DNA of 64,000 nt from a bacterium (GCA_017645765.1 JAGCNV010000097.1:36508-100507); one strand, 5' to 3'; shown: positions 36,026-44,700, counted from the stretch's first letter. Translations and numbers: made by a program. The notes: generated by a model from the letters alone, not told the origin.

Positions 36026-37054
36026 TTACAATTCCAGGATGTTTGAGATCGATTCCATGTGGTTGATGCTGTAAACAACTTTCGCGAAAAATCTTGCGAC
36101 ATCGACTTCGTTATACCACGGATGTGCCTTTTTGAAATCTTCGCCGCGGTTGACCGCATTCGTTCCGGTAACGCTTCTTACAAAGCCGTCGGCATAAGCT
36201 TTGTCGAGTTTTTCGACCGCTTCGCCGTTGAAGAACGGAAATGTGCAGAAAACATCTATATTTTTTGCGCCGAATTCGTGAAGTTTCTGGCATGCCGCGA
36301 TCAAAGTTCCGCCGGTTGCGATCATATCATCAACGATAACGACGTTTCTCCCGTCAACACTGCCTACCAGTTTGGTATCGACAACCGTTGAAGCCTTGGA
36401 ATAGTCGCGTTCTTTGACGATGAGAGCCATATCGGTTTCAAGAGCGCGGGAATAGTATCTCGCCGTTTCAGCAGAACCGACATCGGGAGCAACAACGACA
36501 GTATTTTCGGTTATAAGATTTCTTCTGTTCATAGAATTCATGAGCTGTTTCGATGCGTGAAGGTTATCGAGTCTCGCAACGTGGAAGAAACCGGAAATTG
36601 CCTCTGCGTGGATATCTATCGTGAGAACTCTCGAAGCGCCGCTCGCCTCGATGAAAGATGCAACCATCGAAGCCGTCACGCTTTCACGCCCTTTTCGGCG
36701 CTCTTGTCTTGCGTTCGGGAACTGCGGAATGACCGCTGTGATCGAAGCCGCGTCACTGTTGTGGACTGCATTCAGCGCGGTTGCCAGAGCCATCAGGTTG
36801 TCGTTTACTGAATAAGGCGAAAGAGGATCATCCATAAGCTGAACGACATAAACGTCCATGCCGCGGATAGGCTCGTCAATCGAAGTCTTGATCTCGCCGT
36901 TTGCGAAATGCGTCTCGGTGCTTTTTATATAGCGGAAACGCTCCTCCAAATGCTCCTTTCTGTATTTGTCCTTCAGATATTCAACCATTGCATCGGCAAA
37001 AACCTTACCTGAATTACATGCAACAATACCAAGCTGACCACGATCCGCACTCAT
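36026..37054 (-). CDS. prs: Ribose-phosphate pyrophosphokinase (PRPP synthetase)
   Basis: Makes PRPP from ribose 5-phosphate and ATP for nucleotide, His and Trp synthesis. The 342-residue protein contains the flexible-loop motif PQFPNARQERRKGR, the metal-site His in TIDIHAEAI, and the PRPP-binding VIVDDMIATGGTL. The N- and C-termini are longer than in classical Prs (~315), and the loop lacks the common YARQDR form, so it belongs to a divergent Prs group. It has a promoter at 37090-37117 and a GGAGG ribosome site. Confidence 0.9.
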   Translation of the reverse strand: MSADRGQLGIVACNSGKVFADAMVEYLKDKYRKEHLEERFRYIKSTETHFANGEIKTSIDEPIRGMDVYVVQLMDDPLSPYSVNDNLMALATALNAVHNSDAASITAVIPQFPNARQERRKGRESVTASMVASFIEASGASRVLTIDIHAEAISGFFHVARLDNLHASKQLMNSMNRRNLITENTVVVAPDVGSAETARYYSRALETDMALIVKERDYSKASTVVDTKLVGSVDGRNVVIVDDMIATGGTLIAACQKLHEFGAKNIDVFCTFPFFNGEAVEKLDKAYADGFVRSVTGTNAVNRGEDFKKAHPWYNEVDVARFFAKVVYSINHMESISNILEL

Positions 37055-37089
37055 TTTTTACCTCCGAGAGTTATTCAAACAACCGCTGA

Positions 37090-37117
37090 AAAATACCGAT
37101 TTTTGCCTTTTCTGCAA
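37090..37117 (-). promoter_or_regulatory. prs promoter
   Basis: On the minus strand TTGCAG (complement 37112-37117), a 16-base spacer, TATTTT (complement 37090-37095), then CAGCGG. Confidence 0.5.
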
Positions 37118-37142
37118 GAAATTTTTTGATGACTTTTTACTA

Positions 37143-39596
37143 TTATTTCTTCTTTCTGAACATAAGTTCCTTGAGATTTTTTTCCTCGTCTTTTTCCATT
37201 TTCTGCTTTTCGGATTCGTAGCGTTTTTTCATTGTTTCCGGTTGGAATTTGGGGTAATCCCTGATAATTTTCAGGAAATTCTGCGCAGCAAAATAGTGCA
37301 TCCCGCGTTTTGCATACATGTTGGCAACCTCGAGCTGCCAATATGGATTTTTTGAAACTTCAGCGGCTCTTTCAAGATATTTGAAGCCGGCAGCAGTATT
37401 TTTCAGCGCAAACTCGCGTTTTGAAAGCCAGCGGTAGTAACTTCCGAGGTTGCCGGATGTCCTCAAAGTCATGTTTTTGAGAGCTCTTTCGACTAAATCC
37501 TGAGACTCTTTGTCAAGTTTGAACGAGCAGTAAGCTGCAATAAGATAGTCACTGAATTTCCGGGTCAGATCAGCTCCACGCATATAAAGATCGAATGCTT
37601 CTTTATAAAGTTTGTCTTTTTCGAGAATCTTTCCGTTGTAAATCATAAGTTGTCCGTGTTCGAAATCGGTCAGATCCTTTCTCTCTTCCTGAATCCGGCG
37701 GATCATTTCAAGAGCTTCGTCATATTTTTTCTCTTTCAGCATATTCCTGATTATTGAAATGAAGAAAACATTCTGATTTTTATTGGCAAAATCAAGTGCC
37801 GCAGCATTTTTGTCCGAAATTTTGAAGATGAATCTTTCAAGTTCGACTTTGTTTCTATCATTCAGTGAAATTATCTCGGTTATCCTCTCCTGCAAGCCGA
37901 AGCGCGACATCCTGTCATAAACCGTATCAAGCACCTTAGAATATTTTATTCCCGAAATGTCGAGCGCCTGTTTAAAGAGAACGAGCGCCTGTTCATAAGC
38001 ACCGATTCTAAGCATATAAATGCCGTTTATGTAGTAACTGTAATAATATTTCGGTGCTTTGGCAAGAGCCGAAGAAAGCTCTGTTACCGCTGAAACAACC
38101 TGTTCCTGATCTCTGGAATTGAGCTTGTCAATACCTTTTCTGAGCGGAATTCTGAAGTCTGCCGGATAGAGATAAACCGCCTGTTCGTAAGGCACCGTTA
38201 TTTCTTCATCGGGCTGATAACCTAAAATTTTCTGCCCGCCTTCCGTTGCAGTAAAAACCATTGTGGTCAGCGCCAGTACAGCCAGAGAGACAAGAGAAAC
38301 GATCCTTTTGTTTCCGCGGAGTTCCATCGGTTTCACCAGAAGCACAAGCACCAGAATGATCGGAAAAAGCGTCGCGAAATTGTGCAGATTGAAATCAAAA
38401 GTGTTGTGCATTACAACAAAAAAGAGAACCGCCATAAGACCATTTTTCCGTTTTGTTTCTCGCTTTCCTAAAATAACGAGCCAGATGAAAAAAGCGAAAA
38501 TGAAAAAGGCGAAAACAACACCCGTTTCGAGTACGAATTGTATCGGCTCGTTTTCAAGTTCGCGGACATACTTCCAAAGATCCGACTGGTAATATGAAAA
38601 AACTCTCGAAAAACTGCCAAGCCCGGAACCAGTAAAGAGAAAATCGGAAAAATAGTCTTTTGCGCGGGCTATATAATTGATTTTATAAAAAAAGCCTTTC
38701 CTGCCGAAATCGAATTCATATTCAAGGAGTTTAAGACCTGTCTGATAAACAAAAACAAGGGCGAGAACAAGTGCCGCAATCGGCAGATAAAGTTTATAAC
38801 CGCTTGAATTTTTTATAGATTTTCTGTTTGTAAAGAAAAAAAGTACCAAAGCTGCGACGTAGGCGGCAATTCCTGCTCTGGAGAGAGTAGCCGCAACAGC
38901 TGCAGAGTGAAAAAAGAAAAGTGCGGCATAAAAAATCTTTTTTCTCGGGAATGTCGTCGTGTAGATCGAGGTGAGGGCAAGAAAACCTGAAATTCCGAAA
39001 TATCCTGCGGCATTGTTCGTGTTGATAAGTATTGATTCAATAAAAAATCCGCCGTGACGCAGTTTTCCGTAAAGCCAGGCATCGGACTGCATGAACTTCA
39101 GCGCAATCGAAAGAATTATCGCGACTGTGGAAATAAGAATCACCGTGTCGATAGTATTCTGCTTCCATTTTTTGTTGCCCAGAAAGATGTTTCTCGCAAG
39201 AATACAGGAGAGAAATATCAGCGTTAAGACACGGAATATCGAATAAATGGTATCGGGAACCGACATTGTGAGCGGATGGGCGCCGCTTCCCTCCAGAGTA
39301 TGAAAAAAATGCCCATGAGGAGATAGGATCTCAAGCAACGACAGCGGCAGCGGAATGAGCTGTATGAGGGCAAAAACGATTATAGCAGCAAGCGGAAAAA
39401 TCACCGAAGAAATGGCAAAAGATTTCTTTGTCGCGAGCAGATAAACCGAATAAAGAAACGTCGCAAAGGCGCAGATGAACATTATGAGCAGGTTCGTACC
39501 GATGTGGTAGTAGACTCCTCCGAGAAGGAACGGCGGCAGAACGAAAAAAATGCCTGAAGAAAGCATCAGAAATATCAATTTTATTTTACTGCTCAT
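37143..39596 (-). CDS. O-antigen ligase/polymerase-like membrane protein with C-terminal TPR domain
   Basis: An 817-residue protein. Residues ~5-470 hold about a dozen transmembrane helices with a large loop in the Wzy/WaaL style (SGLGSFSRVFSYYQSD in the loop). Residues ~480-817 are soluble and TPR-like (YEQALVLFKQALDISG, YDEALEMIRRIQEERK), ending in a very basic tail. The family ligates or polymerises surface glycan, or O-glycosylates proteins, on the periplasmic side. AAGGAG precedes the start. Sequence alone does not separate ligase from polymerase. Confidence 0.8.
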   Translation of the reverse strand: MSSKIKLIFLMLSSGIFFVLPPFLLGGVYYHIGTNLLIMFICAFATFLYSVYLLATKKSFAISSVIFPLAAIIVFALIQLIPLPLSLLEILSPHGHFFHTLEGSGAHPLTMSVPDTIYSIFRVLTLIFLSCILARNIFLGNKKWKQNTIDTVILISTVAIILSIALKFMQSDAWLYGKLRHGGFFIESILINTNNAAGYFGISGFLALTSIYTTTFPRKKIFYAALFFFHSAAVAATLSRAGIAAYVAALVLFFFTNRKSIKNSSGYKLYLPIAALVLALVFVYQTGLKLLEYEFDFGRKGFFYKINYIARAKDYFSDFLFTGSGLGSFSRVFSYYQSDLWKYVRELENEPIQFVLETGVVFAFFIFAFFIWLVILGKRETKRKNGLMAVLFFVVMHNTFDFNLHNFATLFPIILVLVLLVKPMELRGNKRIVSLVSLAVLALTTMVFTATEGGQKILGYQPDEEITVPYEQAVYLYPADFRIPLRKGIDKLNSRDQEQVVSAVTELSSALAKAPKYYYSYYINGIYMLRIGAYEQALVLFKQALDISGIKYSKVLDTVYDRMSRFGLQERITEIISLNDRNKVELERFIFKISDKNAAALDFANKNQNVFFISIIRNMLKEKKYDEALEMIRRIQEERKDLTDFEHGQLMIYNGKILEKDKLYKEAFDLYMRGADLTRKFSDYLIAAYCSFKLDKESQDLVERALKNMTLRTSGNLGSYYRWLSKREFALKNTAAGFKYLERAAEVSKNPYWQLEVANMYAKRGMHYFAAQNFLKIIRDYPKFQPETMKKRYESEKQKMEKDEEKNLKELMFRKKK

Positions 39597-39666
39597 CCAT
39601 CACTCCTTTTATGCTGTGTTTGGGATTTCTGCCGCAAAAGCGACTTCTTCTTTCAATAAGCCTGCC

Positions 39667-40278
39667 TCAGCGGTAGGATTCGACAGTTTCGTAAATTTTT
39701 GAAATAAAGACTTCTGTTTCCGATTCGATGATCTCGCTCATAACACGGACGACATCGACCGGTTTCTTGCCCTCAGGAACCTCTTTCTTTCTGTCAAAAG
39801 AGTGAACGACGACGACATCTTCTGTTTTATAGTCCTTAAGTTCAAAATTTATCGCGACTCTGGCGTAACTTTTTTCATCTTCGATAACTTCGTCCATTGC
39901 AAGAATCCTTCCGCTCAGAACATAGTTGGGTTTTTTATCCATTGCGAGGACGATGTCGGTGAAAACCTGCTGCTTCGAGAAGTGTTTCGCAACGAGATCA
40001 GTTATCATATCATCCGGTCTCGAAGCCCAGAAGTGAGTGTTGTAGTAGAACATCTCCTCGTAGGAAGTCCTGTAAACGAGATTATATTTTTTATAAACTT
40101 TGTCAGCTGTGAAAGTTTTTATCCGGAGAGTCGCCTTTATCGGCTGTTTTGAACTCTCTTTCGGCTGATAGTAGACCTGATAATAATGCTTGAGCGGCGC
40201 TTTTGAAGAAAAGAGAGAACATGACGAAATCGTGAAAAGAGCAATAATGCAAACAATCAAAACGCCGGTTTTTTTCAT
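39667..40278 (-). CDS. ABC-transport auxiliary lipoprotein (PqiC/DUF330-like)
   Basis: A 203-residue lipoprotein with signal IALFTISSC (Cys20) and a PqiC-like fold: HYYQVYY near the start, LRIKTF and YVLSGRI strands. Such proteins anchor MCE-type lipid transporters to the outer membrane. The ATG overlaps the end of the MlaD gene by four bases, which supports the pairing. The permease (MlaE) and ATPase (MlaF) genes usually found with these are not in the window. Confidence 0.8.
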   Translation of the reverse strand: MKKTGVLIVCIIALFTISSCSLFSSKAPLKHYYQVYYQPKESSKQPIKATLRIKTFTADKVYKKYNLVYRTSYEEMFYYNTHFWASRPDDMITDLVAKHFSKQQVFTDIVLAMDKKPNYVLSGRILAMDEVIEDEKSYARVAINFELKDYKTEDVVVVHSFDRKKEVPEGKKPVDVVRVMSEIIESETEVFISKIYETVESYR

Positions 40279-41264
40279 TTTTTATCCTCTGCCGTATCCG
40301 AGTTGCCGCCGCCGAAAAGAGCCGACGGATTTTCCATGATTATTCTTGTAAATTCGCTGAAATTGCTCATCGCGTCTGAAAGGTCATCAAGCGATTTGTC
40401 GATTTTTTCGGTACTTCTTTCAAAAGTAAGCTGCAAAGTGTCGACCGTTCTCTGCGTTGATTCGACAAGTCCGAACATTTTGTCGACTTTTTCCTGAACA
40501 TTTGCTTCTTTGTAATCTTCTCTGAAATCAGAAACAGTCTCTTTCATCATATTGAGCGTCTGGGCAAGCGAACCTTCTTTAGACGTAAGTTCTTTGACGT
40601 TCGTAGTGATGGCTTTTACGTTGTCCATGTTACCGTTGAGCTCATTCATGAAAAGATGCGCCTCTTTTATTACGCCGCTGATCTCTTTTTTGTTTTTTGC
40701 AAGAAGTTCGTCGAGAGAACCTGAAATTCCGTTCACGTTTTTGATGATTTTTTCGACATCCTCTTTCTGAACCCCTTTCAGAGCCTCGTTGAACTGGTTG
40801 AGAATCGATTCGAGTTTTGCGGCAATGACGGTAGCTTTGCCAGTGATTTCGTCCCAGCCGCTCTTTTCGGAAGGGATCTCGCCGCCGACCGGAATATTTG
40901 CACCCTGACCTCCGCCTTTGAGTTCAAGGAATTTAAGACCGGTGATGCCGATTGTACCAAGCTGCGTCTTCGTTCCCTCTTTGATCGGAACACCCGGTTT
41001 CAGGCAGAAACCGACTTCGACAACAGCCGTATTTTCCTTATCAACCGAAATTTTCGAGACCGTTCCGATATTCATGCCCTGGAATTTGACTGTGGAACCT
41101 TCCGAAAGACCTGCGACAGAAATGTCTTCAAAACGGGTGAAATAGCAGTCCTCGCGTTTGAGCAGACGGTTTCCGATAAGAAGCGCCGTAAGAATAAGTA
41201 TGACAGCGATACCGAAAATGAAAAATATCGCGACTCTTCTTTTTTGAGCTGAAGTAACCTGCAT
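40275..41264 (-). CDS. MlaD/MCE-domain lipid-transport protein
   Basis: A 329-residue protein with one N-terminal membrane helix (VAIFFIFGIAVILILTALLIG) and an MCE domain at ~38-125 (VAGLSEGSTVKFQGMNIGTV, then LGTIGITGLKFLEL). A long C-terminal helical region (~140-310) could form a periplasm-spanning coil. Hexameric MCE proteins carry phospholipids between membranes. It is coupled to the PqiC-like lipoprotein and has a well-formed promoter at 41290-41317. Confidence 0.9.
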   Translation of the reverse strand: MQVTSAQKRRVAIFFIFGIAVILILTALLIGNRLLKREDCYFTRFEDISVAGLSEGSTVKFQGMNIGTVSKISVDKENTAVVEVGFCLKPGVPIKEGTKTQLGTIGITGLKFLELKGGGQGANIPVGGEIPSEKSGWDEITGKATVIAAKLESILNQFNEALKGVQKEDVEKIIKNVNGISGSLDELLAKNKKEISGVIKEAHLFMNELNGNMDNVKAITTNVKELTSKEGSLAQTLNMMKETVSDFREDYKEANVQEKVDKMFGLVESTQRTVDTLQLTFERSTEKIDKSLDDLSDAMSNFSEFTRIIMENPSALFGGGNSDTAEDKK

Positions 41265-41289
41265 AGCACCCTCAAAAATTCCACGCGCG

Positions 41290-41317
41290 ATTTTAAGTGT
41301 AAAAACCTGATTGTCAA
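41290..41317 (-). promoter_or_regulatory. mlaD-like operon promoter
   Basis: On the minus strand TTGACA (complement 41312-41317), a 16-base spacer and TAAAAT (complement 41290-41295), followed by CGCGCG and, after TGGAA, TTTTT. The best-formed protein-gene promoter in the window. Confidence 0.65.
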
Positions 41318-41360
41318 CGGTTTAGCGGTTTTTTGTTGTTTTCGACGCCGCCGATCGTAG

Positions 41361-41400
41361 GGAGTTTAGGGAGTTTAGGGTGTCTAAGGAGTTTAAGGAG
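41361..41400. repeat. 9-bp tandem repeat (about 4.4 copies)
   Basis: Units GGAGTTTAG (41361-41369), GGAGTTTAG, GGTGTCTAA, GGAGTTTAA, then GGAG. It lies in the leader of ttcA, upstream of its -10 box. Confidence 0.75.
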
Positions 41401-41437
41401 CGGCGGCGAAAGATGTTTCGTTTTTTGCTTTTTTCAG

Positions 41438-41443
41438 TATAAT
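41438..41443 (+). promoter_or_regulatory. Candidate -10 box of ttcA
   Basis: A perfect TATAAT 21 bases before the ATG, followed by CGGCCG and TTTTT, then GGGAGG. No clear -35 box. Confidence 0.45.
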
Positions 41444-41464
41444 CGGCCGTTTTTGGGAGGATCC

Positions 41465-42214
41465 ATGGGCGAGAGCAAGTGTTTTCTGAGTATGCACAAA
41501 CTGCTGGAAACGGCGATTTTTGATTATCAGATGATAAATCCCGGAGACCATGTTTTAGTCGGTCTTTCGGGCGGCAAGGACAGCTCGATGCTGCTCAGAC
41601 TTTTAGCGAGAAAAAAAATCCAGACGACTAACGACTTCAGACTTTCCGCCGTTTTTGTGAAAATGGGTTTTCCGAAAGACGATGAAATCTCAGAATATTT
41701 ACGCGGATTCAGCGAAAATCTCGGCGTAAAATTTTTTGAAATCGAAAAATCGCTTGAAAAAATCATGGCTGCCGAAAAAAAACAGGCGTGCTATCTCTGC
41801 TCCAGAACGAGAAGACTCGCTCTTTTCGATCTTGCCGACGAAATCGGAGCCAACGTCATCGCTTTTGGTCACCACCGCGACGACTTCGTCCAGACTTTCA
41901 TGATGAACCTTTTTTTCAACGGCTCGCTTGAGGCGATGAAGCCCGTAAACCCGTTTTTCAAAGGGAAATACAAAATAATCAGACCGATGCTTTACATTAA
42001 GGAAAGTTCCGTCAAAGCAGAAGCAGAGAACTGCGGCATAAAAGTTTTCGATTCTGGATGCCCTTTCGGAAAAGTTTCGGAACGCGCCTACATCCGATTG
42101 CTCATAGAAGAGATCTGCAAACACGACAGCACCGCCAAAACCAATATTTTCAAGGCGTTATACAACCAAAAAACCGATTTTCTGCTGAAAAAACCATCGA
42201 AAGAGATTTTGTGA
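41465..42214 (+). CDS. ttcA: TtcA-like tRNA 2-thiolation protein (PP-loop ATPase)
   Basis: A 249-residue PP-loop enzyme that thiolates tRNA cytidine 32 in the TtcA family. The P-loop is GLSGGKDSSM, the cluster motif is CYLCSRTRR (two Cys), and GHHRDDFVQTFMMN is in the core. A third Cys lies in DSGCPFG; TtcA enzymes bind a [4Fe-4S] cluster through three Cys. The second C-x2-C of classical TtcA (CNLC) is reduced to one Cys. I start at the ATG at 41465, ahead of which GGGAGG lies; the frame is open upstream across the 9-bp repeats but without a ribosome site. Confidence 0.8.
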   Translation: MGESKCFLSMHKLLETAIFDYQMINPGDHVLVGLSGGKDSSMLLRLLARKKIQTTNDFRLSAVFVKMGFPKDDEISEYLRGFSENLGVKFFEIEKSLEKIMAAEKKQACYLCSRTRRLALFDLADEIGANVIAFGHHRDDFVQTFMMNLFFNGSLEAMKPVNPFFKGKYKIIRPMLYIKESSVKAEAENCGIKVFDSGCPFGKVSERAYIRLLIEEICKHDSTAKTNIFKALYNQKTDFLLKKPSKEIL

Positions 42215-42240
42215 CAGACACCATACTTTAAGATTTTTCA
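42211..42240 (+). repeat. Left copy of a 30-bp direct repeat
   Basis: Starts GTGAC and ends ACTTTAAGATTTTTCA; the 16-base end is identical to 43574-43589 and the GTGAC is at the same 14-base offset. It overlaps the last codons of ttcA. Just after it AAGATTTT (42230) and AAAATCTT (42250) form an inverted repeat that might serve as a weak hairpin. Confidence 0.6.
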
Positions 42241-42275
42241 CAAAACTGCAAAATCTTTAAATAGCACATATTTGG

Positions 42276-42316
42276 TTGACAAAAAATCTTGCCTTTCCGT
42301 TTCATTTCCATATCAT
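42276..42316 (+). promoter_or_regulatory. Promoter of the CsgG-like/DUF1566 gene
   Basis: TTGACA (42276-42281), an A-run, TTGCCT (42289-42294), a 16-base spacer and TATCAT (42311-42316), then ACCGCGCG and TTTTTT. Nearly the same TTGACA-A-run-TTGCC block precedes lpxA. Confidence 0.5.
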
Positions 42317-42421
42317 ACCGCGCGTTCGATTTTTTGAGGATATTATTTTTGTTAATAAAGAATATTTTTCCAAAACAGCGAGCTGTTTCAAATCCGTGTA
42401 GCAATATTATGGAGGTTTAAA

Positions 42422-43455
42422 ATGAAGAAAATCTGTTTTATCTTTGCGCTTTTGATTTCATTTCAGCTATTCGCCGACAAACCGAAACTTGCCGTAATGA
42501 ATTTTATCGATGAAACGGAAGGAAAACTTTCCAAAGATCTGGTGAAAAACGGCTCGAAGTTGGTACGCGCACGCTTTACAAGACATGCAAACTCTCTTTT
42601 TGATATCGTTACAGATCAGGAAAATGAGGCTGCTCTCAGAGAGATGAAAAAGAAATCCCGCGAAATGGACCGAGACAGAAATTTCCAGATCGAACTCGGC
42701 AAACAGGTTTCCGCTGCTAAAATCGTAATATTAACGATCGGAAGTTTGGACAAAAGCACTTTCCTTATCACTTCGACTTTGGTTGATGTCAAACGGGGTA
42801 TTGACGAAACCGCAGCTGATGCAATATTTGACGGAACCGCTAAGAGCCTGATAGAGGCTGTCGATGAAATAATCAAGCAACTTTTAGGCGATGCTACAGA
42901 TTTAGCTAAAGAAGAGGCAGAATCCGAAGCTCGCAAAAAAGAGCAGGCAAGGCTTGAAGCCGCAAGAGCCCAATTAGAACTTCAAAAAATGAAAGAAGAA
43001 TCCCGCAGGATATTGGCTCAAGAAAGACGGGAGGAAGAAGATTCTGACCGCAAAAGGCGCGGATATATTGAATGGTCAAGTTCATACCTTCAGAATGTAA
43101 CATATAACGAAGCCCTGCAACACTGCAAAAATTTAAACGAGAACGGTCACGATGACATGACTGGAGACTGCCGACAATAGACGAATGGCGCTCAACTTTC
43201 CAGAACTGTCCGGAAACACAACCTGGCGGAGAATGCGCAGTCAGCGAAATAAACGGGAGACTCGATCCTAGTGCTTTCAGCAGAACATGTAAAGCCGGCT
43301 GCCGCAAAGGTTATTCCACACAGACAGGAAAAGGATGGTTCTGGTCTTCATCAGTCAAACAGGGAACAAATCATTTCTGGGTTATAGCTTTTAAAGCAGC
43401 CAGAATATCAAGTTTGGCAGAAAATAGTAAAGGCAGCGTAAAGTGCGTTAGATAA
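42422..43455 (+). pseudogene. Secreted CsgG/LpoB-like protein with C-terminal DUF1566 domain, frameshifted
   Basis: The gene has a Sec signal (MKKICFIFALLISFQLFA), a domain resembling CsgG/LpoB (~22-160: KPKLAVMNFID, AAKIVILTIGSL), a charged coiled coil (~160-215) and a DUF1566-type domain. ATGAC is repeated at 43152-43156 and 43157-43161. The five extra bases shift the frame after NENGHDD, so translation stops at 43180. Resuming at 43162 gives WRLPTIDEWRS, GKGWFWSSS and a stop at 43453-43455, collinear with the intact DUF1566 protein at 48325. It may be a recent inactivation, a reversible slip or an assembly error. A GGAGG precedes the ATG. Confidence 0.82.
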
Positions 43456-43559
43456 ATGAAAAGGCCCGTTATTTCAGTACTTTCCCCGCAACTGAAAGCA
43501 GCACTTTGATTCAGAACGAGTTTCGCAATACTCCGAAGAGAGTGGGTAGTGAAAGATCT

Positions 43560-43589
43560 GTGACCCCAATTTTACTTTAAGATTTTTCA
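43560..43589 (+). repeat. Right copy of a 30-bp direct repeat
   Basis: GTGAC at 43560 and the 16 bases ACTTTAAGATTTTTCA at 43574-43589 repeat the left copy at 42211-42240. Together they bracket the frameshifted gene. Bases 43456-43559 between that gene and this repeat hold no recognised feature. Confidence 0.6.
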
Positions 43590-43611
43590 GACGGATGAAC
43601 TCGTATAACAA

Positions 43612-43854
43612 CTATACGCGCATTTGCGTTTGGTTGTCAGACGCGGATTTTTCTTTTCTGTAATAGTCAACAACTGCGGAAGGACCGTCCCACCACATTT
43701 TGTTTTCCTCTTCATAAAGAAGTTTCGCTGTGCGTGACTCAAGAAATTCAGGCAGAACATCTGACGGATCTCTGCCGTCATCAAGTGCGATTTCATCAAC
43801 AACCATCGCAGTCAGCATATCTATAGCTGTCATAATTCTTTCGTTCAGATCCAT
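43612..43854 (-). CDS. Small protein of a DUF3990 toxin-antitoxin-like operon
   Basis: An 80-residue protein with LPEFLESRTAKLLYEEENK and MWWDGPSAV, a pattern found in short proteins next to DUF3990 genes; I do not know a family name. It is the third gene of the operon and overlaps the DUF3990 gene by ten bases. AGGAG lies nine bases ahead of the ATG. Possibly part of the antitoxin arm; no DNA-binding motif is visible. Confidence 0.65.
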   Translation of the reverse strand: MDLNERIMTAIDMLTAMVVDEIALDDGRDPSDVLPEFLESRTAKLLYEEENKMWWDGPSAVVDYYRKEKSASDNQTQMRV

Positions 43855-44411
43855 ATTCTGCCGCTCCTGAGAAATTCCAGTTGATTGAGTGCTTTTCCGG
43901 TTCGAAAAGCGTATTGATCCTGCAAACGTTCCGGCAATAAAAGCCTGATACAGATTTCATCGGCTTCCTTCGAACCCACTTCACCGAATGCACCTGACAT
44001 GTAAGTCAGAATCGTAGCATTTGTCGCGTCATTGGCGATTTTTCCGCCTATAATATCGTATTTTGCCGAATCATATCTGACATCTTTAAAAATTCTCTCT
44101 TTTCTATGAGCGACGATGCAATGAAGCCATTTTTCATCAGCTTCCGGATAAACCAGTATTTCAGTTTGTCCGGACACATGGAACTTGAACACTGACACAA
44201 CTCCAAAATTCTGTGATGCAGGAATCAAGCCGTTTTCCAATGCTTTCCTCGAAGATAATTTAGCGAACTGTTCAGCCTGAGAGCGCTCCGTTGTCAGATA
44301 AAAACCTCGACCGAAATCCTTGAACGGCGAACATTTGCCGATATCGGGTTCTGAAACTTCGCAATAGCTTCCGTGATACAGAAACATTCCTTCCTGCAAG
44401 AGTTTAATCAC
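43845..44411 (-). CDS. DUF3990 protein, putative ADP-ribosyltransferase-like toxin
   Basis: A 188-residue protein with the DUF3990 signature LYHGSYCEVSEPDIG, then FGRGFYLTTERSQAEQFA. In shape this is an ADP-ribosyltransferase active-site opening (His-Gly and the FYLTT strand). A later E, probably in GSKEADEICIRLL, could be the third catalytic residue. The start is a GTG (44409-44411) with AGGAGG six bases upstream. It overlaps a DUF3791 gene before it and a small gene after it, a compact three-gene unit typical of toxin-antitoxin loci. Toxic activity is inferred from fold and context. Confidence 0.75.
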   Translation of the reverse strand: MIKLLQEGMFLYHGSYCEVSEPDIGKCSPFKDFGRGFYLTTERSQAEQFAKLSSRKALENGLIPASQNFGVVSVFKFHVSGQTEILVYPEADEKWLHCIVAHRKERIFKDVRYDSAKYDIIGGKIANDATNATILTYMSGAFGEVGSKEADEICIRLLLPERLQDQYAFRTGKALNQLEFLRSGRIWI

Positions 44412-44625
44412 GTTTCGCCTCCTGCGATTTCAAATATTTTTCAATATCCTTCAGCACGGCGTAGTCTCCTTCGACATGGAAAAGTCCCCAGAATTTCTGA
44501 ATATAATGATAAATGTTCTTTTCTTCAAAAATCCGGTTGACTTCCTGCATTGATTTATGCCACTCGGCAGACGCTAATCGAACCAGCCTGACTTGCATGA
44601 AAAGTATCTGAAAACGTTCGCTCAT
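44404..44625 (-). CDS. DUF3791 protein (antitoxin-like)
   Basis: A 73-residue protein with the DUF3791 layout: a helix (FQILFMQVRLVRL), an aromatic middle (NIYHYIQKFWGLFHVEG) and a closing helix (VLKDIEKYLKSQ). DUF3791 genes commonly sit directly before DUF3990 genes. Here it is the first gene of the operon, overlapping the DUF3990 gene by eight bases. GGAGG precedes the ATG. Antitoxin role is inferred. Confidence 0.7.
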   Translation of the reverse strand: MSERFQILFMQVRLVRLASAEWHKSMQEVNRIFEEKNIYHYIQKFWGLFHVEGDYAVLKDIEKYLKSQEAKRD

Positions 44626-44700
44626 TCTTCCTCCATGACACAGTTGTTTTAAAGTTTTTTACCAAAAATGCAAGCGGAAAATCCTTTTCAATCAAAAATC

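Noticed and set aside
42230..42257. Rho-independent terminator after ttcA
   Set aside because: AAGATTTT and AAAATCTT can pair, but the stem is nearly all A/T and no T-run follows, so it would be weak.
43456..43560. CCCGCAACTG resembling the cobalamin riboswitch box
   Set aside because: Only this short core matches; the other conserved boxes and the usual downstream B12-related gene are absent, and the gene on the right reads on the opposite strand.
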